The notes: a model not told the origin generated them from the sequence alone. A stretch of 64,000 bases of DNA from Guptibacillus hwajinpoensis (GCF_005144865.1 NZ_SWFM01000004.1:223109-287108), one strand, 5' to 3'; shown: positions 16,947 to 26,342, counted from the first letter of the stretch. Made by a program: numbers and translations.

Positions 16947-17077
16947 AATCAGCGCCTCCCTTTCCTTTACCAGAATTATCTGATAAAAGAGGCTTGTCTG
17001 TCCAGTCCTTTATGGTCTATTTTCCCATCTAATTTCTTAGCAGCTTTCGTTCTATTTTACTAGTTAGAGAAGTGGCT

Positions 17078-17857
17078 CTATCCTTTATGATTTGTTACAA
17101 ATTGTTTATACGTTGCATACTCGATGAAACCAACTTTTTTCAGAATTGGCTCAGACGTTCCCTGCTTTGCCTGGGTCACTACGAGATGACATCCTTTTCG
17201 GATTGCTTCGTTTAATCTTCTTGCAACCATTTCACGATAGACCCCTTTTCCTCTATACGATTCGATAACGCCTGATCCATTCAAATAAAGAACAGAGTAA
17301 TCGTGACTGTAACGATAATTTGAGTATGCGATAGGCAGCTCATCAAGCACAACCATATATCCTCCTCGTCGATTAGGAAGCTTTACATAATTCATTCTTT
17401 CAGAGAAGGCAGCCTGTTCCGCTTTTTTATCATAACCCCATATTTCACTCGCTACTTGAGCGTGCAGAAGAGCACCCTTTTCTGTTGTTACTTCTTGATA
17501 AATGTACTTTGAATCGACCTCTTTCTCTTTCTTATGAAGTTCCTTCGCTAACCCAATATAGGTATCGAGATGACACATTCCTCGTTTAGCTAACTCAGCT
17601 TCAAGTTCACTAGATTGTGAATCTACACGAACCCACCATGAAAATGGACATCCTTCAAAAAAAGCAAACACTTCGTCAATTTCGTCATAACTTTTATCGA
17701 ATCTAATCACTTTATTTGCATAAATACTCGTTGAATTTTCATTTTTTATCATCACAACGTCATCTTTTTGAATATAGTGAATAGATTCAGGTACAAGAGC
17801 TTCTTCATAATCCCATTGAATCGCCTCTATGGCTTGTACGATTTGTTTCTTATTCAT
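17078..17857 (-). CDS. GNAT-family acetyltransferase
   Basis: 259 residues. The C-terminal half is a GNAT domain with the acetyl-CoA loop in LNGSGVIESYRGKGVYREM and the following helix RRLNEAIRKGCHLVVTQA. The N-terminal half (GCPFSWWVRVDSQSSELEAELAKRGM) is the usual partner in two-domain Bacillus acetyltransferases. Substrate unknown. Single-gene unit between ispA and the FbpA-like gene. Confidence 0.8.
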   Translation of the reverse strand: MNKKQIVQAIEAIQWDYEEALVPESIHYIQKDDVVMIKNENSTSIYANKVIRFDKSYDEIDEVFAFFEGCPFSWWVRVDSQSSELEAELAKRGMCHLDTYIGLAKELHKKEKEVDSKYIYQEVTTEKGALLHAQVASEIWGYDKKAEQAAFSERMNYVKLPNRRGGYMVVLDELPIAYSNYRYSHDYSVLYLNGSGVIESYRGKGVYREMVARRLNEAIRKGCHLVVTQAKQGTSEPILKKVGFIEYATYKQFVTNHKG

Positions 17858-18007
17858 TTATTAACATCCTTTATCTATGTAGTAAGCAACGATCGCTCTT
17901 ATATACAACGAACTGAAAAATTGTCGTTTCTGTCACATCAGATTCCGATTAAAGAGCATGAACTCAGGACATACTGGGAATAAAAAATTGATAAGGAGGT
18001 TGTGCTC

Positions 18008-18166
18008 ATGGAAGTAAATCAGCTTAGAAAAGCTCTTGAACAACGACGTCACTATTACATCTCTAAACTAATTGAAGCAGGAGCTTATTCTACCGCAGAT
18101 CAACATCTATATCACTGCACGCTGACTGACCTCGAAAAAGAGTACAAACAACTTTCCAACTACTAA
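18008..18166 (+). CDS. FbpA-family small protein (Fur-regulated basic protein A)
   Basis: 52 residues: MEVNQLRKALEQRRHYYISK then LIEAGAYSTADQHLYHCTLT and DLEKEYKQL, the pattern of FbpA proteins, which in B. subtilis assist the FsrA small RNA in the iron-sparing response. AAGGAGG sits before the ATG. No Fur box was recognised upstream, so iron control is not shown here. Confidence 0.75.
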   Translation: MEVNQLRKALEQRRHYYISKLIEAGAYSTADQHLYHCTLTDLEKEYKQLSNY

Positions 18167-18181
18167 GTTAACAAACGAGCC

Positions 18182-18209
18182 AGAGATTCGCTTTAGAATC
18201 TCTTTTTTT
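18182..18209 (+). terminator. Terminator of the FbpA-like gene
   Basis: AGAGATTC-GCTTTA-GAATCTCT followed by a T-run. Confidence 0.9.
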
Positions 18210-18307
18210 ATGCAATTAAATCAGGAATTCAATGTATAAAAACGCGATAGGCTGGTGAAAATGGAGCTATAGAAATGAAACTAGCAAAATCAGAAAGGAT
18301 GAATGTG

Positions 18308-18580
18308 ATGAATAAAGCAGAACTACTATCAACTGTTGCAGAAAGAGCTGAACTGTCAAAAAAAGATACTGCGAGAGTGGTAGACACATTGATGGATACG
18401 ATTGCTGAGGCACTTGCCAAAGGTGAAAAGGTTCAACTAGTAGGCTTTGGTAACTTCGAGGTAAGAGAACGTTCAGCGCGTAAAGGCCGCAATCCACAAA
18501 CAGGTGAAGAAATTCTGATTCAGGCTTCTAAAACACCTGCCTTTAAGCCAGGAAAAGCACTGAAAGAAAAAGTAGTCTAA
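18308..18580 (+). CDS. hbs: DNA-binding protein HU
   Basis: 90 residues, exactly HU length. Nucleoid-associated protein that bends DNA without sequence specificity. Signature [20 protein letters not shown], the [20 protein letters not shown] arm that inserts a proline into the minor groove, and the closing [19 protein letters not shown] selects ATG 18308; the frame is open from 18275. A second hbs-like gene may exist elsewhere, since this one is not in the usual folE/mtrB neighbourhood. Confidence 0.95.
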   Translation: MNKAELLSTVAERAELSKKDTARVVDTLMDTIAEALAKGEKVQLVGFGNFEVRERSARKGRNPQTGEEILIQASKTPAFKPGKALKEKVV

Positions 18581-18587
18581 CATTTAA

Positions 18588-18620
18588 AGAAGCTGGATCC
18601 ATTTGGTTCCAGCTTTTCTT
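18588..18620 (+). terminator. Terminator of the HU gene
   Basis: AAGCTGGATCC and GGTTCCAGCTT stem, then TTCTT. Confidence 0.85.
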
Positions 18621-18634
18621 GTGAGGAGAAATCC

Positions 18635-18724
18635 ATGGAGCTTATGCAACTCGTTAAATATAGTGTTACGATCATTACGATTATCATGTTGATCATCTTC
18701 TATTATCGGATGGCCAAAAAGTAA
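18635..18724 (+). CDS. 29-residue single-span membrane peptide
   Basis: GAGGAG 6 bp before the ATG. A short N-terminal part, one hydrophobic helix (VTIITIIMLIIFYY) and a basic end RMAKK. Such peptides are common in bacilli and usually unannotated; no function can be assigned. A GC-rich hairpin follows directly. Confidence 0.55.
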   Translation: MELMQLVKYSVTIITIIMLIIFYYRMAKK

Positions 18725-18747
18725 AAGCGCGCTGTCATAGCGCGCTT
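18725..18747. terminator. Shared convergent terminator
   Basis: AAGCGCGC-TGTCATA-GCGCGCTT between the small membrane peptide (+) and the MOSC gene (-). Confidence 0.7.
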
Positions 18748-19373
18748 AACTGTTTACTTAACTTGTTATACCAGCTCTCCGATAGTTCTTTCGCAAGCAT
18801 TGCCTGTTCAAGACCTACTCGGTCATTTTTATCATGATACGTTAATCGATTAATAAGCGCGACCGTTACCCCATGAGATGGTCGATGTTCAACCACTATG
18901 TCATCCTCTTCCTTAACATAGCCTTCCTCCAACACACGGAGATAATAGCCACTATAACCATTTTCCATCACAAAAAGATGCATATTGTCGACCTCAAACT
19001 TCTTCGCAAGCTTGAAACAAGGCTGCCTTGGAAGGCTCACCTGAACTCTCGTTTCACCAATTCTGTAAATATCTCCAATATGTGCTTCATTCTCATCTAC
19101 ACCAGAAACGGTGAAATTCTCACCAAACGCGCCAGGCTTCAATTGACATTGTAACTTCTTTTCCCAGTACGAATAATGCTCTTTAGGATAAACACATATC
19201 GCTTTTTCGGAACCACCATGATGAACAAGATCCGCCTGCCCATCTCCTTCTACTTGTTCACGAGATACATATACCTTTTCGCTTACTGGCTTTTTGTAAA
19301 TTCCTGTTTCAATGTTCTTTCCTTTATAATCCGTTTCAATTGGTTTGCCTACATTTATGCTAAGTAATTTCAC
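18735..19373 (-). CDS. MOSC domain protein YiiM
   Basis: 212 residues. MOSC domain followed by the 3-alpha region of the YiiM group. The molybdenum-cofactor cysteine is in VSLPRQPCFKLAKKF; the HHGGSEKAICVYPKEHY segment is the other family signature. YiiM-type proteins reduce N-hydroxylated compounds. GTG start with AGGAGG ten bases before. The stop codon lies within the shared hairpin. Confidence 0.87.
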   Translation of the reverse strand: MKLLSINVGKPIETDYKGKNIETGIYKKPVSEKVYVSREQVEGDGQADLVHHGGSEKAICVYPKEHYSYWEKKLQCQLKPGAFGENFTVSGVDENEAHIGDIYRIGETRVQVSLPRQPCFKLAKKFEVDNMHLFVMENGYSGYYLRVLEEGYVKEEDDIVVEHRPSHGVTVALINRLTYHDKNDRVGLEQAMLAKELSESWYNKLSKQLSAL

Positions 19374-19428
19374 AACTAGGTCGCCTCCTTATCGTTATTT
19401 TAGCACAGGATTTATTGGCCTCTACATA

Positions 19429-19456
19429 CAAAAAAGCAGCCTGCAGGCTGCTTTTT
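19429..19456. terminator. Terminator between fbpB-like and MOSC genes
   Basis: AAAAGCAGCC-TGCA-GGCTGCTTTT, symmetrical and usable in both directions. Confidence 0.85.
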
Positions 19457-19462
19457 CAACTA

Positions 19463-19582
19463 CTATACGTGTTTATTATCAATTCGTTTTTCAATCTCAG
19501 CAAGTTCTTTTTCATTCTTTAGAAGTTCTGCTCTATTTTGATCGACTAGCTGCTTAAAAGTCAATTTCTTTAGTTTCTTCAA
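19463..19582 (-). CDS. FbpB-family small basic protein
   Basis: 39 residues, MKKLKKLTFKQLVDQNRAEL followed by LKNEKELAEIEKRIDNKHV, matching the FbpB family (Fur-regulated basic protein B, RNA-chaperone-like helper in iron sparing). Start is a TTG with only a weak ribosome site (GGTG at 7 bp; GAGGG is 17 bp away), so the exact start is uncertain. With the FbpA-like gene at 18008 this gives two iron-sparing helper families within 1.6 kb. Confidence 0.65.
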   Translation of the reverse strand: MKKLKKLTFKQLVDQNRAELLKNEKELAEIEKRIDNKHV

Positions 19583-19765
19583 CAGAATTCACCAACTTTC
19601 CCTCTGGATGACTTCATTATACAATAGGAATGGGTAAGAATACGTTACAAACTGTTAAAATTTTGTGAAAATTTACACACATTTAGTTTATGAACGGTAA
19701 TTCAGAATTATGACTGGTCGTTGCCTTTCAATTTACCCATTAACCCATAAAACATTGATTCTATA

Positions 19766-19985
19766 AAAGTAGTGGTTGATTTCCGCTCAAGGATACTCGC
19801 TTTCCGCGGGGCGGGCGGTAAGCCTCCTCGGCGCGCAAGAACTTCGCGCCTGTGGGGTCTCACCTGCCCCGCTAGTCCCGCAGGAGTCGAGCATCCTTCC
19901 GCTCCAATCAGCTGAGTTTGATTCTTAATACAAAAATTCTTTCAAAAGCAACAACCTTTACGAAAATCGTCTATAGAAAAGAGAC
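19766..19985 (+). mobile_element. MITE-like element, full GC core with worn ends
   Basis: The core from GTGGTTGATTTCCGCTC through CGCGGGGCGGGCGG and GTCCCGCAGGAGTCGAGC to CCGCTCCAATCAGCTGAG is complete. The right end reads GAAAAGAGAC; the left end cannot be placed exactly. It fills most of the 539-bp gap between the FbpB-like gene and the ABC ATPase gene. Confidence 0.7.
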
Positions 19986-20121
19986 TAGAAATAAGAAAAA
20001 CTTGAAGATACCTTTCAATAATTCATTTCGACATGCTCCTGGTATATCGACATTTTGTCATTTATTCTTAAAGTGAAAGATAAGTATGATTAACGTCCAA
20101 AAACAATTGAGGGGGAACCTT

Positions 20122-21003
20122 ATGATTGAATTAAATGGTTTAACGAAAGAGTTCTCTAATGGAAAAGGTATATTTGATGTTCGTTTCTCCATTCCAAAAG
20201 GTGAAGTGTTTGGATTCCTTGGACCAAATGGAGCTGGTAAGTCTACGACGATTCGTCATTTAATGGGCTTTATGAAACCAACCAGTGGATCTGCTTCTAT
20301 CTTTGGAATGGATACGTGGAAAGATGCTGCAAAGATCCAGGAACGGGTTGGGTATCTTCCAGGTGAGATTGCTTTTCTTGATGGGATGGATGGAATAGAA
20401 TTTCTTAAACTAATTGGTGGCATGCGAGGTCTGAAACAAACGAACTACCGTGATGAATTGATTCAACGACTTCAACTTGATGTTAAAACACCTATACGAA
20501 AAATGTCCAAAGGAATGAAACAAAAAGTAGGGATTGTTGCCGCTTTTATGCATCAACCTGAAGTAGTTATTCTCGATGAACCCACCTCAGGTCTTGATCC
20601 TCTCATGCAACGAATCTTTATTGATATTGTCAGCGAACTGAAAGATAAAGGCACCACTTTTCTTATGTCGTCTCATAGTTTCTCAGAAATTGAACGAACT
20701 TGCGATCGAGCTGCTATTATTAAAGATGGCAAAATTGTCGTTGTTGAAAACATCCATGCTCTTCAGCAGAAACAGAGAAGGTTGTTTGAAGTCACTTTCA
20801 GTTCTGCCGAAGAAGCGCAACAAGTGAGAAATCACCTTAACGTGATTTCTGTTAGCGATAACCGAGCTGAAATTGCAGTGCAGGGAGATTACAATCAATT
20901 TATACAAGTACTTGGAGCTTATGAGATCCTTAACATCGATCTTCATGAACAGCACCTTGAAGACGTCTTTCTGAATTACTATGACAGGGAGGCGCAAATA
21001 TGA
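20122..21003 (+). CDS. ABC transporter ATP-binding protein
   Basis: 293 residues. Walker A GPNGAGKST, signature MSKGMKQKVG, Walker B VVILDEPTSGLD, switch histidine in LMSSHSFSEIE. The C-terminal regulatory extension is that of DrrA/CcmA-type exporters. GAGGGGG selects ATG 20122. The stop overlaps the start of the permease gene by ATGA, so they form one exporter; substrate unknown. Confidence 0.92.
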   Translation: MIELNGLTKEFSNGKGIFDVRFSIPKGEVFGFLGPNGAGKSTTIRHLMGFMKPTSGSASIFGMDTWKDAAKIQERVGYLPGEIAFLDGMDGIEFLKLIGGMRGLKQTNYRDELIQRLQLDVKTPIRKMSKGMKQKVGIVAAFMHQPEVVILDEPTSGLDPLMQRIFIDIVSELKDKGTTFLMSSHSFSEIERTCDRAAIIKDGKIVVVENIHALQQKQRRLFEVTFSSAEEAQQVRNHLNVISVSDNRAEIAVQGDYNQFIQVLGAYEILNIDLHEQHLEDVFLNYYDREAQI

Positions 21004-21806
21004 ACATGACGCTATACTTCAAAATGCTTAAGGTCCACGCTAAATCAATCTCAAGCTATGCGATTGGATCTGCCCTTTATTTACTTCTTATAATAGGCAT
21101 CTACCCTTCTGTTGCAGACGCGCCAGGCCTCAATGAATTAATGGACTCTATGCCTGATAGTTTCTTAGCTGCTTTCGGAATGGAAGGTGGTTTTCAGCAC
21201 GTTAGTGACTTTATTGCTGGGGAATATTACGGCTTATTGTATATTGTTATCCTTTCGATTTTCTCTTTAATGACATCCTCCCAACTCATGGCGCGACTTA
21301 TTGATCGGGGCTCGATGGCCTATATTCTAGCCACACCTAATTCCAGAAAGAAGGTTGCCTTTACTCAAAGTCTAGTGCTAATAACAGGTCTGCTCATTAT
21401 TGCTTTAACAACAATGCTTGCAGGTGTAATTGGGACGGAACTATTGATCGACAATAAACCGTTTGAGGCTATGACTTTTATTAAAGTGAATCTTGTTGGA
21501 TTGTTATTGTTCTATGCCATTTCCGCCTACTCTTTTCTCTTCTCTTCATTACTAAATGATGAACGCCAAGCACTTGGAATATCAGGATTAATAACAATAG
21601 TATTCTATGGTATGGATCTGATAGGAAAAATGAGTGACAAGCTCGATTGGTTGGTAAATCTCTCTCTATTCGCAACATTTAGGCCGGTTGAAATTGCAAG
21701 AGGTTCTGTCGAGATTTGGCCTTCTGTCACGTTTCTATTCATTCTTGGGACAGCTCTATACGCACTTGGTATCATTCTCTTCTCAAAAAGAGATCTTCCT
21801 TTATAA
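21000..21806 (+). CDS. ABC-2 type permease
   Basis: 268 residues with six hydrophobic segments and the ABC-2 layout: first span after residue 15, a long extracellular loop (residues 35-75, FGMEGGFQHVSDFIAGEYYG), then five spans. Partner of the ATPase in front. The start overlaps the ATPase stop by four bases, indicating translational coupling. Confidence 0.88.
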   Translation: MNMTLYFKMLKVHAKSISSYAIGSALYLLLIIGIYPSVADAPGLNELMDSMPDSFLAAFGMEGGFQHVSDFIAGEYYGLLYIVILSIFSLMTSSQLMARLIDRGSMAYILATPNSRKKVAFTQSLVLITGLLIIALTTMLAGVIGTELLIDNKPFEAMTFIKVNLVGLLLFYAISAYSFLFSSLLNDERQALGISGLITIVFYGMDLIGKMSDKLDWLVNLSLFATFRPVEIARGSVEIWPSVTFLFILGTALYALGIILFSKRDLPL

Positions 21807-21827
21807 TAGGTTGGAGGGGGAATTCAT

Positions 21828-22280
21828 TTGAACTACGTAAAAGAGCTACGTGATTTGGTTGGCCACCGCCCGCTCATTCTTGTTGGTGCAGTGACATTGA
21901 TCCTTAACAAGAATGACGAGATCCTCCTGCAGTTACGGAATGAACGGAGTAAGAGATGGGGCTTGCCTGGGGGATTAATGGAACCTGGTGAATCAACAGA
22001 AGAAACGGCTACAAGAGAGACTTTTGAAGAGACTGGTTTAACTGTTGAAAATCTTACTCTCTTCAAACTTTACTCTGGAGAAGCATTTTTCACTAAAGCT
22101 GATAATGGCGATGAGTTCTATTCTGTTACAACTGCCTACTACACTGATGAGTGTTCAGGATCGATCAAAGCAAATCCAGATGAAAGCTTGTCATGCAAAT
22201 ATTTCTCCTTTGATGAGCTACCTGAAAATATGGTAGGCAGTCACAGACGCATGGTTAGTGATTATTTTAATAAGAATTAG
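21828..22280 (+). CDS. NUDIX hydrolase
   Basis: 150 residues. NUDIX box GLMEPGESTEETATRETFEE with the REx2EE metal site. The N-terminal extension VKELRDLVGHRPL is typical of a Bacillus NUDIX group close to ADP-ribose pyrophosphatase/MutT-like enzymes; substrate not inferable. TTG start with GGAGGGGG. It lies 21 bp after the permease gene and may be in the same transcript. Confidence 0.88.
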   Translation: MNYVKELRDLVGHRPLILVGAVTLILNKNDEILLQLRNERSKRWGLPGGLMEPGESTEETATRETFEETGLTVENLTLFKLYSGEAFFTKADNGDEFYSVTTAYYTDECSGSIKANPDESLSCKYFSFDELPENMVGSHRRMVSDYFNKN

Positions 22281-22282
22281 TC

Positions 22283-22319
22283 GAAAGCAATAGAGGGCTA
22301 CGCCTTCCATTGCTTTTTT
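22283..22319 (+). terminator. Terminator after the NUDIX gene
   Basis: AAAGCAAT and ATTGC stem with an inner GG/CC pair, then six T. Confidence 0.85.
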
Positions 22320-22354
22320 ATTTAGTACTAAACCGAGATTTTGATTATGGCCAA

Positions 22355-22384
22355 GAAAAAGAGCCTGATCTACAGGCTCTTTCA
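22355..22384 (-). terminator. Terminator of alsT-like gene
   Basis: AAAGAGCCTG-ATCTA-CAGGCTCTTT, A-run on the plus side giving T on the minus strand. Confidence 0.85.
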
Positions 22385-22397
22385 AAACTCGTTGGGA

Positions 22398-23822
22398 TTA
22401 TCCTGCCACTTTCTTCTCTTCACGCTTTTCGTCCCATGCCTCTGTTCCCTCAATTCCAAGTGCAGTAGGGTTGAAAACAGGGTTCTTTCCTGCCTTACGT
22501 TGCGTTTCGTAATCCTTCAATACCTTCATTGCGACTTTCGCTAACATTCCGATCGCAATCAGGTTAATTACTGTCATTAGAGCCATGAATAGATCTGCCA
22601 TTTTCCATACAAGACTTAGACTAGAAACAGAACCAATCAATACGAATGCCATCGTAGCAACACGGTAACCGAGAATCGCTTTCTTGCTTTCCTTGATAAA
22701 CTCAATGTTCGTTTCTCCATAGTAGTAAGAACCTATAATTGAGCTGAATGCGAATAGGAAGATTGCCACTGAGATAAAGATTGCTGCCCATCCACCAATG
22801 TGTGAATCAAGAGAATTCTGAAGCAATTCGATACCAGATACTTCACCAGTTCTGAATTGAGGAGCAAGTAAGATGATAAATGCCGTAGCAGAACACACAA
22901 GAATTGTATCCACAAATACGCCTAATGATTGAATAAGACCTTGCTTCGCTGGGTGTGAAGTCGTTGCAGTAGCTGCTGCGTTTGGCGCACTACCCATACC
23001 AGCTTCGTTAGAGAACAACCCACGTTTTACACCATTCATGATTGCAGCACCAATTGCACCACCAACCGCTTGTTCAAAACCAAACGCGCTTTTAACGATT
23101 AATGCAATAACAGAAGGTAATTCTGTGATATTCATGAACATGACAACTGTTGCGATGGTTAGATAAAGAACGGCCATTACAGGAACGATTACACTTGATA
23201 AGTTTGCAATACGGTGGACACCACCGAAGATAACTAACCCTGTAACAGCTGTAATGATTAAACCAACAACTAGGCGATTCATACCAAACGCGTTTTCAAA
23301 TGCTAGCGCGATCGTGTTACTTTGAACTGAATTAAATATGAGTCCGAATGTAATCGCAATTAATACTGCGAAGATAATACCTAACCATCTTTTCTTGAGA
23401 CCTTTTTCTATGTAATAGGCAGGTCCACCACGAAACGCTTTCGAATCTTTGATTTTGTATACCTGGGCCAACGTACTTTCAATGAATGCCGTCGCTCCAC
23501 CTAGAAGTGCTACAATCCACATCCAGAAGATAGCACCGGGACCACCAAGCGTAATTGCTACCGCAACACCCGCTAAGTTACCAGTTCCTATACGAGTAGC
23601 TGCGCCAACACAGAATGATTTAAACGGCGATATATTCTTCGAACCATCTTTAAACTCCGGCTTTTCTCCAAGTACTCTTACCATTTCCCCAATAAAACGA
23701 AACTGCACAAACCGTGAAGCGACCGTAAAGTAAATCCCGATTCCGAGTAGTCCTGCGATTAGAACATAACCCCAAAGAATGCCATTCCATGCATCAACCA
23801 TACCATTCATAAATTCCGCCAT
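22398..23822 (-). CDS. Sodium:alanine/glycine symporter (AlsT type)
   Basis: 474 residues, about eleven hydrophobic spans, AGCS family. Conserved segments: GAATRIGTGNLAGVAVAITLGGPGAIFWMW split over spans 2-3, GGPAYYIEKGL, and NEAGMGSAPNAAATATTSHPAKQG. Takes up alanine or glycine with Na+. AAGGGG about 10 bp before the ATG. Single-gene unit with its own terminator. Confidence 0.93.
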   Translation of the reverse strand: MAEFMNGMVDAWNGILWGYVLIAGLLGIGIYFTVASRFVQFRFIGEMVRVLGEKPEFKDGSKNISPFKSFCVGAATRIGTGNLAGVAVAITLGGPGAIFWMWIVALLGGATAFIESTLAQVYKIKDSKAFRGGPAYYIEKGLKKRWLGIIFAVLIAITFGLIFNSVQSNTIALAFENAFGMNRLVVGLIITAVTGLVIFGGVHRIANLSSVIVPVMAVLYLTIATVVMFMNITELPSVIALIVKSAFGFEQAVGGAIGAAIMNGVKRGLFSNEAGMGSAPNAAATATTSHPAKQGLIQSLGVFVDTILVCSATAFIILLAPQFRTGEVSGIELLQNSLDSHIGGWAAIFISVAIFLFAFSSIIGSYYYGETNIEFIKESKKAILGYRVATMAFVLIGSVSSLSLVWKMADLFMALMTVINLIAIGMLAKVAMKVLKDYETQRKAGKNPVFNPTALGIEGTEAWDEKREEKKVAG

Positions 23823-24115
23823 ACCCCATTCGCCCCTTATTCGTTCTTTTAATTTTCTGAAATTTCTATACTTTTATTATACAAATAACCCGAATTAAAG
23901 CAAGACATTTTTCGACAGAATTTAAAAATCAAAATACTCATGAGGATGGGCATTAATTATGTAGTTTTTGACAAGTTCAATACCTTGTCTCCTTCAACCA
24001 CTTATTTCGACCTATTTTTACTTTAATACACTAAAAACCAGTTTTTATGTGTTAGAATTGTGGAATTATTTCAATCGAAATACATCACTATAAATGATAT
24101 AAGGAAGTGAACAAC

Positions 24116-25219
24116 ATGAGGAATTTCTACCTGCTACTTCTTATTGCACTCGTTGCGATCATCTCTGCTTGTTCTGACTCTACCGCCACTTCATCCAATA
24201 AGGATGATAAGAAGTCAGAACAACAAGCATTGAACGAAGAAGACACGAGAGAAGCAACCACTCAGCCAGAAGAAGAATCACAACAACCATTTGAACCGAT
24301 GAAACCATCAGAGAATGCAAAACCTTTAGAGGAAACGATGTCCAAAGAAGAATTAGCCAAGATGCCTGTTGTTGAAGCTCATGGGGCCGATCGTACAAGA
24401 AGCACCCCTGTTGGACAAACGTTAATAGAAGGAACGACCGATCAAACGGACGGTCTTTTAAAGAACTATCGGCTTGTTGCCTATTATGGACAACCAAATT
24501 CGACGAAAATGGGCATCCTCGGTGAAATGGAACCAGATGCACTAATGTCTAAATTAAAAAAACAAACGCAGGCGTACTCAGATGCTGATCCATCTCACCC
24601 TGCGATTCCTACAATCGAACTGATTACGACAATTGCTCAGCGTGATCCAGGACCTAATGGATTATATTATCATATGACCTCTGAGTCAGACATCGATGAA
24701 TACGCAAAGCTTGCGAAGGATAACAATGCACTACTTATGCTTGACGTTCAGCTTGGACGTGACACCGCTCTTCATCAGGTGAAGTTACTTGAGAAATGGC
24801 TGAAGCTTCCTTACGTCCACGTTGCAATTGATACAGAATTCCACGTCGATGAAGGCCAAACACCAGGCGTCGATCTCGGTAGTGTGGACGGCGCTGAAGT
24901 TCAAGAAGTTGTAGAATACGTATCCAATCTCGTGGAAGAACAGAATTTACCTGATAAGATTGTGCTTGTTCACCAATTTACAGATCATGCCGTCACAAAC
25001 AAACAGAAAATTAAACCAACTGACAACGTTGAAGTTGCTCTTAATTTCGATGGGTATGGTGACTACGCAACTAAAATGTCGCTCTATCGCAAGTTCGTTC
25101 GCAATGACCCGGTACAGTATGGTGGATTTAAGATCTTCTATAATAAGGACAAGCCAGTGCTGTCACCTGAAGAGGTGTTGAAGCTCGATCCTAATCCTGC
25201 GATAATTAATTATCAATAA
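24116..25219 (+). CDS. Lipoprotein of unknown function
   Basis: 367 residues. Lipoprotein signal peptide MRNFYLLLLIALVAIISAC with the lipobox ISAC, then an acidic, Glu/Gln/Ser-rich linker up to about residue 90, then a globular domain. That domain has a TIM-barrel feel: YRLVAYYGQPNSTKMGILGE, IELITTIAQRDPGPNG, LMLDVQLGRD, VHVAIDTEFHVDEG, ALNFDGYGDY. This suggests a glycosidase-like fold, but I cannot name the family. AAGGAA at 9 bp chooses ATG 24116. Confidence 0.75.
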   Translation: MRNFYLLLLIALVAIISACSDSTATSSNKDDKKSEQQALNEEDTREATTQPEEESQQPFEPMKPSENAKPLEETMSKEELAKMPVVEAHGADRTRSTPVGQTLIEGTTDQTDGLLKNYRLVAYYGQPNSTKMGILGEMEPDALMSKLKKQTQAYSDADPSHPAIPTIELITTIAQRDPGPNGLYYHMTSESDIDEYAKLAKDNNALLMLDVQLGRDTALHQVKLLEKWLKLPYVHVAIDTEFHVDEGQTPGVDLGSVDGAEVQEVVEYVSNLVEEQNLPDKIVLVHQFTDHAVTNKQKIKPTDNVEVALNFDGYGDYATKMSLYRKFVRNDPVQYGGFKIFYNKDKPVLSPEEVLKLDPNPAIINYQ

Positions 25220-25223
25220 AATC

Positions 25224-25265
25224 AAAAGCTCAGTCTTCCTCTTGGCGAGGAAACTGAGCTTTTTA
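25224..25265 (+). terminator. Terminator of the lipoprotein gene
   Basis: AAAAGCTCAGT and CTGAGCTTTT around an inner TTCCTC/GAGGAA pair; about 16 bp of stem. Confidence 0.9.
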
Positions 25266-25291
25266 ATGGATAAGCGTTATTATGGTACGTC

Positions 25292-25819
25292 TCATACGTC
25301 TTCTCTTCCTTGAGCAAATCCCATTCTACACATTGACCACTTGAAGCTTGTTTGTTGGATCTCATCACTAATATCCCACAAGTTATTTACAACACGTAAT
25401 TCAACATTCCTTGAAGATAATGCTTGAAATAAATCAATCACTTCAAATTTCGCAATCGGAATTTGTGTCGTTTCACTTATGTAGTAACCAGCATTGTCAT
25501 CCTGAAGTGTAAACTGCCTTGTATCAAATTCATACAGGGTCAAGTTCGTATTCTTCATCGTTTCAAACCATTTGTTCTCAATGACAATCATATGTGAAGA
25601 GGATTTGGCTGATAAATAGGTTTGCTTATCACTTTCCGAAGTATTCGGTCCAACATGATAACAAACACGCGGACAATTCCTAGGCGTTAAGAAATTCGGC
25701 AGGCATTTGTCATTAATTGCCCACACAAATTTCTTTGTTTGATCCAAATCCATTCGAGTAGGACTTCGAGGTTTAAATAGTTCAATATGGTCTTCTTCAC
25801 TTACATGATATAACCGCAC
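25292..25819 (-). CDS. DUF6886-type protein
   Basis: 175 residues starting MRLYHVSEEDHIELFKPR with FVWAINDKCLPNFLTPRNCP, the pattern of a Bacillus family (DUF6886) whose N-terminal RLYHxSE resembles the opening of ADP-ribosyltransferase/RNA 2'-phosphotransferase-like folds. That link is only suggestive. GTG start; ribosome site weak (GGGGG at 10 bp). Confidence 0.65.
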   Translation of the reverse strand: MRLYHVSEEDHIELFKPRSPTRMDLDQTKKFVWAINDKCLPNFLTPRNCPRVCYHVGPNTSESDKQTYLSAKSSSHMIVIENKWFETMKNTNLTLYEFDTRQFTLQDDNAGYYISETTQIPIAKFEVIDLFQALSSRNVELRVVNNLWDISDEIQQTSFKWSMCRMGFAQGREDV

Positions 25820-25866
25820 CGGCTTGCCCCCTCAAAAGTAATGGACTGTCTCAAGTATTTTGTTAA

Positions 25867-26313
25867 TTAGCTTACAAGCGATTTCACCATCGTATAATAG
25901 CAAGTTCCAGGAGGATAATCCTTTATTTCACCTACTACCTGATAGCCATTCATCTCATAGAAAGTTCTGGCTTGAAACTCAAATGTTGTTAACAGAGCGT
26001 TCTTTGCACCCTTTTCTATTCCAATGGTTTCAACTTTCTTAAGTAACTCTGTACCGATTCCATGTCCTCTAAGTTGCTCACTTATCCAGAAAACATCTAT
26101 TTCAATCCAACTCCAATAAACCTCAGCCGTTATGCCTCCAATCCATTGGCTGTTTTCATCAGAGACAATAAGGTTGATTGGTTCTACATAGCCTTTTGTT
26201 CTTGATAACTTGTGTTGAAAGGAATGTTCATCGTTAAATTCTTTTATCTGATCCTTCATAAACCTCTTGAATTTTTCATCTTCCTTAAGTAAAGCCTCTA
26301 CCTTATAGTCCAT
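25867..26313 (-). CDS. GNAT-family acetyltransferase
   Basis: 148 residues. GNAT acetyl-CoA motif QLRGHGIGTELLKKVETIG with YWSWIEIDVFWISE before it and FYEMNGYQVVGEI as motif B; the end YPPGTCYYTMVK is typical of small histone-acetyltransferase-like proteins of bacilli. GGGAG gives ATG 26313. It is preceded by the same promoter (26343-26371) that occurs in the right-hand cassette array, which links this isolated gene with that array. Confidence 0.85.
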   Translation of the reverse strand: MDYKVEALLKEDEKFKRFMKDQIKEFNDEHSFQHKLSRTKGYVEPINLIVSDENSQWIGGITAEVYWSWIEIDVFWISEQLRGHGIGTELLKKVETIGIEKGAKNALLTTFEFQARTFYEMNGYQVVGEIKDYPPGTCYYTMVKSLVS

Positions 26314-26342
26314 CGGCCTTCTCCCTTCTACACTTAATTCCA

